Shown here in pieces: positions 1-8,230 of a stretch of DNA of 64,000 nucleotides. The notes under the pieces are model-generated. The model ran no database searches, was not told the origin of the DNA, and worked only from the letters and a program-made list of their open reading frames with translations. The stretch is from positions 281,720 to 345,719 of the forward strand of contig JAFYNM010000029.1 in assembly GCA_017549765.1 (NCBI GenBank), read 5' to 3'. A program made the translations under genes and the position numbers. The DNA comes from Bacteroidales bacterium (lineage in GTDB: Bacteria > Bacteroidota > Bacteroidia > Bacteroidales > WCHB1-69). The stretch's first letter is position 1. Each line of letters starts with the position of its first letter.

Positions 1-276
1 CTTCAGATTCTTGATGGAACCGATATAACCGATTCTCACCCCATCATGTCCATGGATATACTTGTCTACATATCCCAGCTGAGCGGCACAAGTCTGGGCC
101 ATATTCTCTATCAACGCATAAGCCTTCAGCATGCCATGCTCCACAAAGATATTGTCAGGACGCACCAGCAGAGAGGTCTCGGCCGTGATCATGTCTGCAA
201 CAACAAGACGGTCAACCATGACTACAGGGGGCTGTTGCGGCAGCAGCGTGCGAATATCAATATCTTGCGGATTCAT
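1..276 (-). CDS. Hot-dog fold 3-hydroxyacyl-ACP dehydratase (partial, cut by window edge)
   Basis: The 92 visible N-terminal residues begin MNPQDIDIRTLLPQQPPVVM and resemble FabZ/ApeP-type dehydratases: an 'LLPQQPPVVMVDRL' opening, an 'FVEHGML' segment where FabZ has its catalytic GHFP histidine, and 'ALIENMAQ', where the Glu matches the FabZ helix glutamate. Such proteins dehydrate 3-hydroxyacyl-ACP intermediates. The start codon lies 2 nt after the stop of the acyltransferase gene, so the two are probably co-translated. With the neighbouring acyltransferase, carrier protein and methyltransferase, a role in aryl-polyene or flexirubin-like synthesis is inferred. The C-terminus lies outside the window. 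Confidence 0.8.
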   Translation of the reverse strand, partial: MNPQDIDIRTLLPQQPPVVMVDRLVVADMITAETSLLVRPDNIFVEHGMLKAYALIENMAQTCAAQLGYVDKYIHGHDGVRIGYIGSIKNLK

Positions 277-278
277 GA

Positions 279-1157
279 TCAGTCGTTCCAAAATTCGTAA
301 TAGTTAAACCATTGCTCTGGATAGAGATGCAGTACCTCTTCCAGACGACCGGCATATTGCCGGACGTAGCTGTCAATGCGCTCCTCTCTCTTTTCGCCCT
401 CTTTCTGCAATCGGTTGACATACACCTTATAGCGTTTTGGCGAGGCTTTCATTACATTCACGGTGAGTACCGGCAGGTCGCGTTGTGCCGCAAGGGCGAA
501 CGGTCCCATCGGGAACTGCGCCGGCGCGCCCAGGAACTCGCAAGTGACGGTACGCTGTTTGCCCACCAAGCGGTCGCTGGGGAAACTCACGCTCTCGCCA
601 TTGTCCAAGGCGTTGTTGATGGCAAAAAGGTGCGACAGGTCGTCTTTCACCGGGATGATGTTGATATTGGTGTCCTCGAAGAGTCGTTGGCGGTTCTCCA
701 CGATGGTCTCGGCCTCCTCACCGAAGGCAAGCGCATTGAAGCGCTTTTTCGTCGCCACCAGCGAGTAGCCGGCCAGTTCATAGCAGCCGACATGAGCACT
801 GAGGATGATGAAGCCGTCTTCACCATCCGCCAACTCCTGATAGAGGTTATAGTTCTCTACATCCAACTCGAACTTGCCGCCGCTGAACATATAAAAACGG
901 TCGAGGATGACCTGCGAGAAGCGGCAGTGGTTACGATAGACCATGAAAAAGGCGCTCACGGGGTTATATCCCATCCGCCGGCGAAAATAGTGGTATGTGG
1001 GCTTATAGCCTTTGGAAAACACAAAATAGAAGGGCACCACAAAAACGGCCACGAAACCATACATCAGCCACAACGGCACGTGGCGAACGATACGCACGAG
1101 TGCCCTGTGCATCCACGAGGTTCCGTCAGTACCGCCTTGCCAAGCCCGCTCTGCCAT
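279..1157 (-). CDS. LpxL/HtrB-family (lipid A-type) acyltransferase
   Basis: This 292-residue protein has an N-terminal membrane segment (about residues 24-48) and the HX4E catalytic motif of the lysophospholipid/lipid A acyltransferase family at His122-Glu127 ('SAHVGCYEL'). A second conserved patch, 'FPSDRLVGK', lies near residue 192. The family transfers acyl chains from acyl-ACP to a lipid acceptor at the inner membrane. Because it sits between an acyl carrier protein gene (9 nt upstream) and a dehydratase gene (2 nt downstream), it more likely finishes an aryl-polyene/flexirubin lipid than lipid A. That assignment is inference; the family call is secure. Confidence 0.88.
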   Translation of the reverse strand: MAERAWQGGTDGTSWMHRALVRIVRHVPLWLMYGFVAVFVVPFYFVFSKGYKPTYHYFRRRMGYNPVSAFFMVYRNHCRFSQVILDRFYMFSGGKFELDVENYNLYQELADGEDGFIILSAHVGCYELAGYSLVATKKRFNALAFGEEAETIVENRQRLFEDTNINIIPVKDDLSHLFAINNALDNGESVSFPSDRLVGKQRTVTCEFLGAPAQFPMGPFALAAQRDLPVLTVNVMKASPKRYKVYVNRLQKEGEKREERIDSYVRQYAGRLEEVLHLYPEQWFNYYEFWND

Positions 1158-1166
1158 ACTATACCG

Positions 1167-1409
1167 TTAGGCAATCTTGCTGGTTATATAATCGTAAAAC
1201 TGCGACAAGGTCTTCACAGACTTCATCTCTTCCGGCTTGATTTTAAAGCCGAAAAGATCATCCACAATCACGACGATATCGACAAAATCGAGGCTGTCAA
1301 TACCCAGGTCTTCTTTCAAACGAGCCTCAGGTTTGATCTTTTCCTCCTCGATTTCCAACTCATCAACTAAAAAAGCATTTACTTTTTCTTCAATCTCGTT
1401 ACGATTCAT
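1167..1409 (-). CDS. Acyl carrier protein
   Basis: An 80-residue acidic protein with the carrier-protein signature 'LGIDSLDFVDIV'; Ser39 is the expected 4'-phosphopantetheine attachment site. It would carry the growing acyl or polyene chain for the adjacent acyltransferase and dehydratase. The divergent sequence and clustering with specialised lipid genes suggest a pathway-specific carrier rather than the housekeeping AcpP. It has its own TAnnTTTG promoter element and an unusual roughly 90-nt leader with pseudoknot potential (see the leader entry). Confidence 0.93.
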   Translation of the reverse strand: MNRNEIEEKVNAFLVDELEIEEEKIKPEARLKEDLGIDSLDFVDIVVIVDDLFGFKIKPEEMKSVKTLSQFYDYITSKIA

Positions 1410-1418
1410 TGCTGTATT

Positions 1419-1490
1419 TTACTCAAAACAAAGTGGGCTTTCACCTGATGATTCCGACACTCTGCGGGCAGCCCAGACATCCCGCAGCAC
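1419..1490 (-). promoter_or_regulatory. Structured 5' leader of the ACP gene (H-type pseudoknot potential, small GTG ORF)
   Basis: Read on the minus strand, CUGCGGG (1487-1481) can pair with CCCGCAG (1468-1462). The loop holds UGGGCU (1475-1470), which can pair with AGCCCA (1439-1434) downstream. Stem 1 is 7 bp, the first loop 5 nt, stem 2 6 bp, one nucleotide separates the stems and the last loop is 22 nt: the geometry of an H-type pseudoknot. The same stretch encodes a 23-codon reading frame starting with GTG at 1490 and ending TAA at 1419, 9 nt before the ACP start. I match it to no known riboswitch class. A cis-regulatory RNA or leader peptide is inference. Confidence 0.45.
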
Positions 1491-1508
1491 GTAACATAAA
1501 ATAGGGCG

Positions 1509-1516
1509 CAAAGATA
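1509..1516 (-). promoter_or_regulatory. Bacteroidetes -7 promoter element for the ACP operon
   Basis: On the minus strand the bases read TATCTTTG, matching the TAnnTTTG consensus, about 95 nt upstream of the ACP start codon. No clear TTG -33 element is visible. It places the predicted pseudoknot within the transcribed leader. Confidence 0.6.
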
Positions 1517-1566
1517 ACACTATTTTTGGACATAGACTATGACCTCTCGCCACTTTCCTCAATTGT

Positions 1567-2658
1567 CTATTTTCTACGGCATACTATCAGCGTATGTCCC
1601 AGTCCTATAGCATCTTCCATCGACTCAACCTTCAATCCAGCCTCCTCTATCAGCCTGATAAAATCATCAGAATGATACATTTTGCTGTTTCCGTTAGCCA
1701 TCACGGTGAAATAGAGGCTGATCTGGGTAAGACAAATGGCCGCGGTATCGAAGTTCTGACGGTCCCACAAAGTCTCCATGATACACAGACGCGTCTCCTC
1801 TGTCATCACTTCTGCCATACGGACAAGGATGCTCTTGATCTGTTCCTCGCTGAAGCAGTCCAGAAACTGGCTCATCCAGATAACATCAAAATCCCTCTCT
1901 GGGGGAAGCGGGCAGTGCTCGTCCAAGAGGTTGGCAGCAAAGCCATCGATACGATCCGCACCTGGCTGACCATCAGTCTGTTGCCGCATCAGTCCAAGCT
2001 GTTGAGGCAGGTCCACGATGGTGACGCGCACCTCGGGATCATAACCCACGCACTGCATCGCCCACCGGCCAGTATTGCCTCCCACATCCATCAGCCGCCG
2101 TACAGGTTTCGAAAACACAATCTTCAGGGCCGTGTCGAAGGCTGTATCACTGTAGAAATGGTCAAAGGCAAACCAGCTGGTGCTTGCCGGCTCCGGCAAG
2201 GAGGAGAGCCCCTCGTAAATGGTGGGCCATCCACCCAACGTCTTCAAGCCTGCCGGCCTACCCTCCTTCAAGGATTCCTCCAGGAAAAACATGCCGTTAT
2301 ATACCACATCATGGTTGAAGTCCATATTGACACGCGTGGAGCGATCGTTGAGCAGAAACCAACCCGTCTTCGCCAAGGCATAACATCCTGTTTCCGTATC
2401 CACCGTCACCGTCCGCATCGTCAAGGAGGACTCCAGCAGACATTTGGCGGCATAGAGCGAGATGCCGGCATCCGCGGCCACCTCTTCGGCAGTGGCTGGT
2501 TTCTGGCCAAGTCGCTCAAAGATACCCCATTTGATCATCAGTCTCGCCACTTGGAACATCATCGGGGCAAACGAGTAAACCTGTGCCATCCGCTGCGACT
2601 CCAGCGCCGACAGATCGTCCTTCTCGTAGATTTTCTTTAACTGCTTATTTAAGTTCAT
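1567..2658 (-). CDS. SAM-dependent methyltransferase (O-methyltransferase type)
   Basis: This 363-residue protein has an N-terminal helical/winged-helix dimerisation-like region (about 1-110) and a class I methyltransferase domain. Motif I is 'LMDVGGNTGRWAM' (Asp191 onward), followed by 'VTIVDLPQQL' and 'DVIWMSQFLDCF'. This arrangement fits the acetylserotonin/hydroxyneurosporene O-methyltransferase family, and similar enzymes occur in aryl-polyene and flexirubin clusters, where they methylate the aryl head group. It lies upstream of the ACP, acyltransferase and dehydratase genes on the same strand. The substrate is inferred from context only. Confidence 0.85.
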   Translation of the reverse strand: MNLNKQLKKIYEKDDLSALESQRMAQVYSFAPMMFQVARLMIKWGIFERLGQKPATAEEVAADAGISLYAAKCLLESSLTMRTVTVDTETGCYALAKTGWFLLNDRSTRVNMDFNHDVVYNGMFFLEESLKEGRPAGLKTLGGWPTIYEGLSSLPEPASTSWFAFDHFYSDTAFDTALKIVFSKPVRRLMDVGGNTGRWAMQCVGYDPEVRVTIVDLPQQLGLMRQQTDGQPGADRIDGFAANLLDEHCPLPPERDFDVIWMSQFLDCFSEEQIKSILVRMAEVMTEETRLCIMETLWDRQNFDTAAICLTQISLYFTVMANGNSKMYHSDDFIRLIEEAGLKVESMEDAIGLGHTLIVCRRK

Positions 2659-2720
2659 TGAAATGAATTTATTTGTTCGTTTTTAACTTGCAAAAATGCA
2701 AAAAAAATCAATACCATAAA

Positions 2721-2752
2721 AAAGCAGAGCCTCGTTCGGGAAGCTCTGCTTT
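2721..2752 (-). terminator. Rho-independent terminator of the M16 peptidase gene
   Basis: A 10-bp stem (AAAGCAGAGC paired with GCTCTGCTTT) closes a loop that can itself pair. On the minus strand it is followed by a T run. It lies about 30 nt beyond the M16 peptidase stop codon, separating that gene from the methyltransferase gene. Confidence 0.8.
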
Positions 2753-2780
2753 CTGTTATTAAGACTTTGCAAATCGTCGA

Positions 2781-5690
2781 TTAGTATCCGAAGATCTCCT
2801 CTAACGACAAGGTCGTCACTTTGCCGTACTTCTCCAGACCCTTCAGATCAACTTCATCCTTGTTACCAAGGACAACCACCACACGTTTCTGTCCTTTGAT
2901 GTAGTTCGCATTAAAGTTCTTCACATCGTTGATCGTCATCTTTTGGATAGCGTTGTAGCTGGTTCTGTCAAGCGGGGCCTTCAAACCCATCTCCTCGCAG
3001 GTGAGATAGTAGTTGATGATGCTCATCTTGCGGGTGCGGTTGGTACGATACTGGGAGATGAGAGCCGTCTTGGCTAAGTCAAAGTTGAGATCAGACACCG
3101 GCATGTTGTCCAACAAGTCGTTGAAGGCTTCCATAGCATCAATCAGCTTGTCGTTCTGGGTGCCAATATGGGTCATGTTGTAGTTATACTTGCCCTTCTC
3201 ACTCGGCTCCACATAATAAGCGGCTGCAGAATAAGCAAGAGAACGTTTCTCGCGAATCTCCTGGAAAACGATGGAGTTCATACTGCCGCCGAAGTACTCA
3301 TTGTACAGCTCAACTTGCGGGCTGAGCGCCCAGTTGGCCGGAACAGAAGTGCTCAGTTGACGACACAGCGACTGTTTGGCATCGTAGTGGGCAAAATAGA
3401 CCTTGTTGTCCTTCGTGGCCAAACGGTCGTAGTCGGGACCCATCTTGACAGGCTTTTTGGCGGGATGCACACTATGCTTGTCGGCAACCACCTTTTGCAG
3501 GTCGGCAAGATTCAGATCTCCGTAGTAGAGAATACGCTGCGGCTGGGAGGTCATAGTCTTGATTTGGTTGATGACATCTTGAGCCTTGATCTTCTGCACC
3601 TCGTCATTATTCACAAAGTATCTGCGAATATTGTCCTTACCATAAGAGACATAACGCAACATATTCTGGAAGATGCTGTTTTGACGGGATTTGGCATCTT
3701 GGCGGGATTGCAGCACATCGGAAATGGCGTTTTGGACAGACTCTTCCGAGATTTTCGGATGATTCAAGATATCCTCCACAATAGCCATGGCCTTCTCCAT
3801 ATTTTCACTCAGACCGGAGATTCTGACAGTGGCATATTTAGAGCCAAAACCAATGCTGTAGTCGCAGGCGAGGTCGTACATCTCACGGTTGATCTGACTG
3901 AGGGTGCGATTCTCGCTTTCCAACTGGTCGATGAAAGAGTTGGTAATACCAGCTTTCTTATCATAGTAAGAGCCATAGTTATAACGATAGACCAACTGGA
4001 AGCGACCATTATCAGTATTCTTCACATAGAGGATCTCATTGCCGTTGGCTTTTCCCTTCTGCATGTCTTTATTGAAATCCACGAAAACAGGTTCGATGGG
4101 TTTCACCTTCATGTCTTTCACCTCTTTGAGGAAAGCGCTCTCCACATCGCGGTTCATCACCACGGGGGTAATGGCGGGCTTATCGACTTTCTGCACATCG
4201 CGCTGCTCGCCCTGATGTTTATAAACTACTACATAGTTGTTGTTCTTGAAGACACGTCTCGCAAAATCCACCACATCTTCTTTGGTCACCATGCTCATAT
4301 TCTCAGTTTCATTGATGACATCCTGCCAGCTCTGATGAGAAAGATAGGCAAAAGCCATGGCCATGGCGCGGTTGGAATTGCTCTCAAGACCCGTCATGTC
4401 GCGCAGCTTACGATTGTTGATGGCAGCAGTGAGAAGGTCAGCATCCCAATCGCCGGATTTCAGTATTTCAATCTGTTTCAACAAGAGATCTTTAAGTTCT
4501 TCCAGTGTTTGTCCTTGTTTGGGCTTGCCTGTCAAACGGAAATAGGAATAGTCGTTCAGGTCGTTCACGCCGGAAGCAGCATACTGCGCCATCTGTTTTT
4601 GGTTGATGTTCTCATCCATAATACCGCAGGAACCATTCATCAGCACAGCGTCGGCCATCTCTGCAAGGAGCACGTCGCGGGAACCCGTACCGGCGTCAAT
4701 GCGGAAACCGATCTGCACGTTCTCGGGTTCCAGACCATAGACGTCCACCACCTTCACCTCGCGGATAGGTTTCTCCTTCACATAGGTGAAATCCGGAATA
4801 TAGCGCGGCTGAATCTTACCGAAATATTTGTCTATCAATTTGATAACCTGATCTGGATCAAAGTCACCAGCCATGGCGATACAATAGTTATTAGGCACAT
4901 AATAGGTATAGAAGTGCTTGTTGATGTTGGTCAAGGACGGGTTTTTCAGGTGCTCGATAGTACCGATGGTAGTCTGAGTGCCATAGGGATGGTGCGGGAA
5001 CAGCGCCTCGTTCATCTTCTCGTAGGCAGTACGACTGTCGTTAGCCATATTCATATTTTTCTCTTCATAAACGGCTTCCAACTCAGTATGGAACAGACGG
5101 AAAACGGGGTTCGCAAAACGCTCGCTCTCAATCATCAGCCAGCGCTCCACTTCATTGCTCGGAATATCCTCCTGATAGACGGTCATATCGTTGGATGTGA
5201 AGGCATTGGTGCCTTGTGCTCCAATCATGGACATCATCTTGTCATACTCATTCGGAATGGCATATTTAGAAGCCTCGTAGGATACTGAGTCGATTTGATG
5301 GTAGATTGCCTTGCGCTGGGCCGGGTCGGTGGTGTGGTTATAGACCTCATACAGCGCCTCGATCTTCTTCAACTGCTCTTCCTCCTTGGGCCAGTCGAGG
5401 GTACCAAAGTGGTTGGTGCCCTTGAACATCAGATGCTCCAGATAGTGGGAAAGACCCGTGGATTCGGCGGGGTCGTTCTTGCTACCCACACGCACGGCAA
5501 TATAAGTCTGAATGCGCGGCACGTCTTTGTTCACAGACATAAAGACCTGAAGGCCGTTGTCCAAAGTGTAGTGAATGACGTTCATCGGGTCATTCTGATA
5601 GGTCTCCTTATGATAATTCTGGGCATCTGCAGTGACGGCAAAGAGACAGACAACCGCCAGAGAGAGACATTGTAGCCATAGTTTTTTCAT
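2781..5690 (-). CDS. Exported M16-family zinc metallopeptidase (two-domain)
   Basis: About 969 residues starting at MKKLWLQCLSLAVVCLF, a clear signal peptide ending near 'TADAQ'. The reading frame extends further upstream, but this start is preferred because a signal peptide begins there and a -7 promoter element lies at 5719-5726. The inverted zinc motif HxxEH is 'LSHYLEHLMF' (His82, Glu85, His86), with the third ligand probably in 'ELEAVYEE' near residue 208 after an insertion of about 40 residues. A second, degenerate M16 half fills the C-terminus. These enzymes cleave peptides in the periplasm or at the surface; the substrate is unknown. It is monocistronic, with a terminator on each side. 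Confidence 0.93.
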   Translation of the reverse strand: MKKLWLQCLSLAVVCLFAVTADAQNYHKETYQNDPMNVIHYTLDNGLQVFMSVNKDVPRIQTYIAVRVGSKNDPAESTGLSHYLEHLMFKGTNHFGTLDWPKEEEQLKKIEALYEVYNHTTDPAQRKAIYHQIDSVSYEASKYAIPNEYDKMMSMIGAQGTNAFTSNDMTVYQEDIPSNEVERWLMIESERFANPVFRLFHTELEAVYEEKNMNMANDSRTAYEKMNEALFPHHPYGTQTTIGTIEHLKNPSLTNINKHFYTYYVPNNYCIAMAGDFDPDQVIKLIDKYFGKIQPRYIPDFTYVKEKPIREVKVVDVYGLEPENVQIGFRIDAGTGSRDVLLAEMADAVLMNGSCGIMDENINQKQMAQYAASGVNDLNDYSYFRLTGKPKQGQTLEELKDLLLKQIEILKSGDWDADLLTAAINNRKLRDMTGLESNSNRAMAMAFAYLSHQSWQDVINETENMSMVTKEDVVDFARRVFKNNNYVVVYKHQGEQRDVQKVDKPAITPVVMNRDVESAFLKEVKDMKVKPIEPVFVDFNKDMQKGKANGNEILYVKNTDNGRFQLVYRYNYGSYYDKKAGITNSFIDQLESENRTLSQINREMYDLACDYSIGFGSKYATVRISGLSENMEKAMAIVEDILNHPKISEESVQNAISDVLQSRQDAKSRQNSIFQNMLRYVSYGKDNIRRYFVNNDEVQKIKAQDVINQIKTMTSQPQRILYYGDLNLADLQKVVADKHSVHPAKKPVKMGPDYDRLATKDNKVYFAHYDAKQSLCRQLSTSVPANWALSPQVELYNEYFGGSMNSIVFQEIREKRSLAYSAAAYYVEPSEKGKYNYNMTHIGTQNDKLIDAMEAFNDLLDNMPVSDLNFDLAKTALISQYRTNRTRKMSIINYYLTCEEMGLKAPLDRTSYNAIQKMTINDVKNFNANYIKGQKRVVVVLGNKDEVDLKGLEKYGKVTTLSLEEIFGY

Positions 5691-5718
5691 TTGAATTCTA
5701 TTTTGATGAATAATTTTG

Positions 5719-5726
5719 CAAATATA
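5719..5726 (-). promoter_or_regulatory. Bacteroidetes -7 element for the M16 peptidase
   Basis: TATATTTG on the minus strand matches TAnnTTTG, 28 nt upstream of the chosen start codon. It supports the shorter start that begins with a signal peptide. Confidence 0.6.
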
Positions 5727-5740
5727 TAATTTATTCCATA

Positions 5741-5773
5741 AAATAAGCCGTTTCACTGAAAAACGGCTTATTT
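5741..5773 (-). terminator. Terminator of the gyrA-TPR operon
   Basis: AAATAAGCCGTTT and AAACGGCTTATTT form a 13-bp stem around a short loop, with a T-rich tail on the minus strand. It lies just beyond the stop of the second TPR gene. Confidence 0.75.
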
Positions 5774-5795
5774 ATCATCTAATGATCAACAGAGA

Positions 5796-7007
5796 TTATT
5801 CTTGTTTGAGGTGGGCATTGATCTTATCATTCAACTCCTGAGGGATCGGCTTCTGCAACAGGGCCTTCAACTCACGAAGACGTTTGTTGTTGTCCAAATT
5901 GTCGGAGTTGACTTCATATGCTCTCTCGCACCATTCATGAGCAGTCTCCTTGACTTGCTTGTACTCAGGGCTCAGATTGATCTCATTAGCCTCGTTCCAT
6001 CTTTTCTGATTCTGGAGATCTTTCACCCTATCCATATAGTCATGCATTTCCTCATAGTAGCGATAACCCATCTGACTCAAGAAATCAAAGTTTTTAGGAT
6101 CTTTCTCCAAAGCCTCTCGCAAGATAGACTCAGCTTTGTCATAAGCTTTGCAGTTATTCAAATAGTTAACGCAGATGCCGATCATAGCATCATCATCCTC
6201 TTTTTTGGAAGGGTTGGCTTTGATAGAGGCCAGCACCTCTTCTGCCAAAGCGATGAGATTCTCGTTATCATTCATCATGGAATAGTAGTTCATGCGGGCT
6301 TCCGCCAGTTTCGATTGGTCTGCTGCCGAGACAGTGGCCATACCCTTTTTCAGGATGCTCTCGCATTGGGCAGTATCGTTGTCAGCAACATAGAGATAAT
6401 AGAGTTCTGAATAAGCGGCCGGAACCTGGACTCCATTAGCGACAGCCTTCTCCAGCATGATCTTCTCATTAGCGGCATCTTTCATTAAAATATAGCATAC
6501 AGCAGCCTCAAAGTAGGAGCTGGCGGCATTCTGCTTCTCATCGCCCAATTCAAAGTTATTGGCAGCAAGCTGGAAACATTTGATGGCATCTTGGTATTTC
6601 TGGGCTGATTTGGCAGCGGTACCCATCTCATAGAGCGGGATAGCAAGAGCTTGTTGACCAAGTTTGGGACCCATCATGGCAGATTTAGGTTGCACGTTGG
6701 GATCCAGTTTCAAAGCCTGGAGGAAAGCTTCATTAGCCTCCAGAGGGGCATTCGGATAACGAAGTTTGTACGCGGGATCTGCCTTCAGTTTCTTCATATC
6801 AGACTCATACAAACGATAGTAAACGTTACCCTTCATCAGCCATACTTGGGCACTCTCCGGATTGCTCTTCATGCATTCATCCAGAAACTTCTTGGCCTTA
6901 GGAGCTTGTTCGTTACGGAGGCATTGCCAAACGTCATCCAGGCAGGATTGTCCAAACATGGAGGTGCTCAAAGCAATGCCGAGCAAGATTAACATTAATT
7001 TTTTCAT
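5796..7007 (-). CDS. Exported TPR-repeat protein (paralogue B)
   Basis: A 403-residue protein with a signal peptide (MKKLMLILLGIALSTSMFGQ) and several TPR-like helical pairs, for example 'AQVWLMKGNVYYRLYES' and 'AIPLYEMGTAAKSAQKYQDAIKCFQ'. No enzymatic motif is visible, so it is probably a periplasmic protein-interaction scaffold. Its N-terminal half aligns with the next gene upstream (7041-8216): both share 'W-L-KGN-x-Y', a 'YPNAPLEA'/'HPDAPVEAY' patch and 'F-x-ALKL(D/N)PN', so the pair arose by tandem duplication. It lies 33 nt downstream of its paralogue, which follows gyrA, and probably shares that transcript. Function unknown. Confidence 0.85.
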   Translation of the reverse strand: MKKLMLILLGIALSTSMFGQSCLDDVWQCLRNEQAPKAKKFLDECMKSNPESAQVWLMKGNVYYRLYESDMKKLKADPAYKLRYPNAPLEANEAFLQALKLDPNVQPKSAMMGPKLGQQALAIPLYEMGTAAKSAQKYQDAIKCFQLAANNFELGDEKQNAASSYFEAAVCYILMKDAANEKIMLEKAVANGVQVPAAYSELYYLYVADNDTAQCESILKKGMATVSAADQSKLAEARMNYYSMMNDNENLIALAEEVLASIKANPSKKEDDDAMIGICVNYLNNCKAYDKAESILREALEKDPKNFDFLSQMGYRYYEEMHDYMDRVKDLQNQKRWNEANEINLSPEYKQVKETAHEWCERAYEVNSDNLDNNKRLRELKALLQKPIPQELNDKINAHLKQE

Positions 7008-7040
7008 TGTCTTGTGTTTTTGGGTTATTATTAAATTATC

Positions 7041-8216
7041 TTATTCTAAGGATTTTAAAATACGCTCTATTTCTTCTGCCTTGGGAGATTGCTGTTGCAC
7101 ATAGATTGAACGCAACGTGTTTAATAGACTGGTATCAGTGGGGTTAAGTTTACGAGCCTGTTCAAAATAATCAGCAGACTGTTGCAGCGACTTGTCGGAG
7201 ATCTCTTTATAATAATCTTTCTGTGAGGAATTCGTCAACAGCAGGTCATTATAGTTTTTGAAGGCCTCTTCGTGGAGACAATACTTGCAAACTCCTAAAT
7301 TGTAGAGAATCACGAAATTGTCGGGAGAAAGACGGTTGGCATATTCCAACAGAGGTGTAGCAAGATCATATCGTTTCTCTTTGATATGGAAGTTAGCCAA
7401 GTTGACAATATCATCGGGATTTGTGAGGGAGGACGCATTAATATTGTTGAGCACCTTACGGGCACCCACGCTGTCACCTGTCCAGTAGAGGTAGTCCACC
7501 TCTGCCAAGCTGGTACTCGCCGCATTGGGGAGCATCTCTTTGGCTTTTTTCACGACAGCTTCTGCTGATGCCTTGTTGTTACTATTCTTATAGAGTTCCA
7601 GCAATCTGGCAAACACATACGGATTTTGGGAACCATCGTCCAATGCCTTCTGGTAATACTTGGGAGCATCGGCAGTTTCACCCATCGACTCTAATGTATA
7701 TGCATAATAATAGTAAATCTCTCCGTTCATCGGATACTGAGGTTTGTCCATCTCATAGGACTCCATACTCATCGCCAGTGTCTGTTTGGCAGCGGCATAA
7801 TCCTTTTCGATGAGTTGGTCCACCCCTCTGACGAGCAACAGTGGATATAGTTGTTTCATGGCTTCTTTCGCCGTAAACATATCCATTGCTTCCGCATTAG
7901 GGTTCAGTTCCAGTGATTTACGGAAAGCGGCATAAGCTTCAACGGGGGCGTCAGGATGGTCAATCACTACGGAAGCATCCTTCTGCTTAGCGCTATACTC
8001 CTCATTAGCGAGAAAATAGCAGATGTTTCCCTTATAGAGCCATGTCTGTGCCTTTCCTGAAAGCTTCTCATCTTGAACACAAAGGTCAATCATCTCCTTG
8101 GCTTTCAAAAAATTCTTGTCATAGAAGAAATTGTATGCCTTGGTCAGGGAAGGCTTCTGTGCTGACAGCAGTTGCAGACACAACAGGATACCTATAATGG
8201 AAACGATCTTTTTCAT
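7041..8216 (-). CDS. Exported TPR-repeat protein (paralogue A)
   Basis: A 391-residue protein with a signal peptide (MKKIVSIIGILLCLQLLSAQ) and TPR-like repeats throughout, such as 'QTWLYKGNICYFLANEEYS', 'YYYYAYTLESMGETADAPKYYQKAL' and 'FVILYNLGVCKYC'. It is a paralogue of the gene immediately downstream. It starts 14 nt after the gyrA stop codon, which suggests one transcript. A periplasmic scaffold role is likely for TPR proteins; the specific partner cannot be read from the sequence. Confidence 0.85.
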   Translation of the reverse strand: MKKIVSIIGILLCLQLLSAQKPSLTKAYNFFYDKNFLKAKEMIDLCVQDEKLSGKAQTWLYKGNICYFLANEEYSAKQKDASVVIDHPDAPVEAYAAFRKSLELNPNAEAMDMFTAKEAMKQLYPLLLVRGVDQLIEKDYAAAKQTLAMSMESYEMDKPQYPMNGEIYYYYAYTLESMGETADAPKYYQKALDDGSQNPYVFARLLELYKNSNNKASAEAVVKKAKEMLPNAASTSLAEVDYLYWTGDSVGARKVLNNINASSLTNPDDIVNLANFHIKEKRYDLATPLLEYANRLSPDNFVILYNLGVCKYCLHEEAFKNYNDLLLTNSSQKDYYKEISDKSLQQSADYFEQARKLNPTDTSLLNTLRSIYVQQQSPKAEEIERILKSLE

Positions 8217-8230
8217 GAGGATAGAAAAAA

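Noticed and set aside
3168..5288. A 706-codon open frame on the plus strand opposite the M16 peptidase gene
   Set aside because: It is antisense to a gene with clear family motifs, is low-complexity in His/Ile/Leu, and has no promoter or family signature; it is a shadow frame.
5691..5756. N-terminal extension of the M16 peptidase to an upstream ATG
   Set aside because: It would put non-signal residues before a perfect signal peptide and place the start upstream of the -7 element at 5719-5726.
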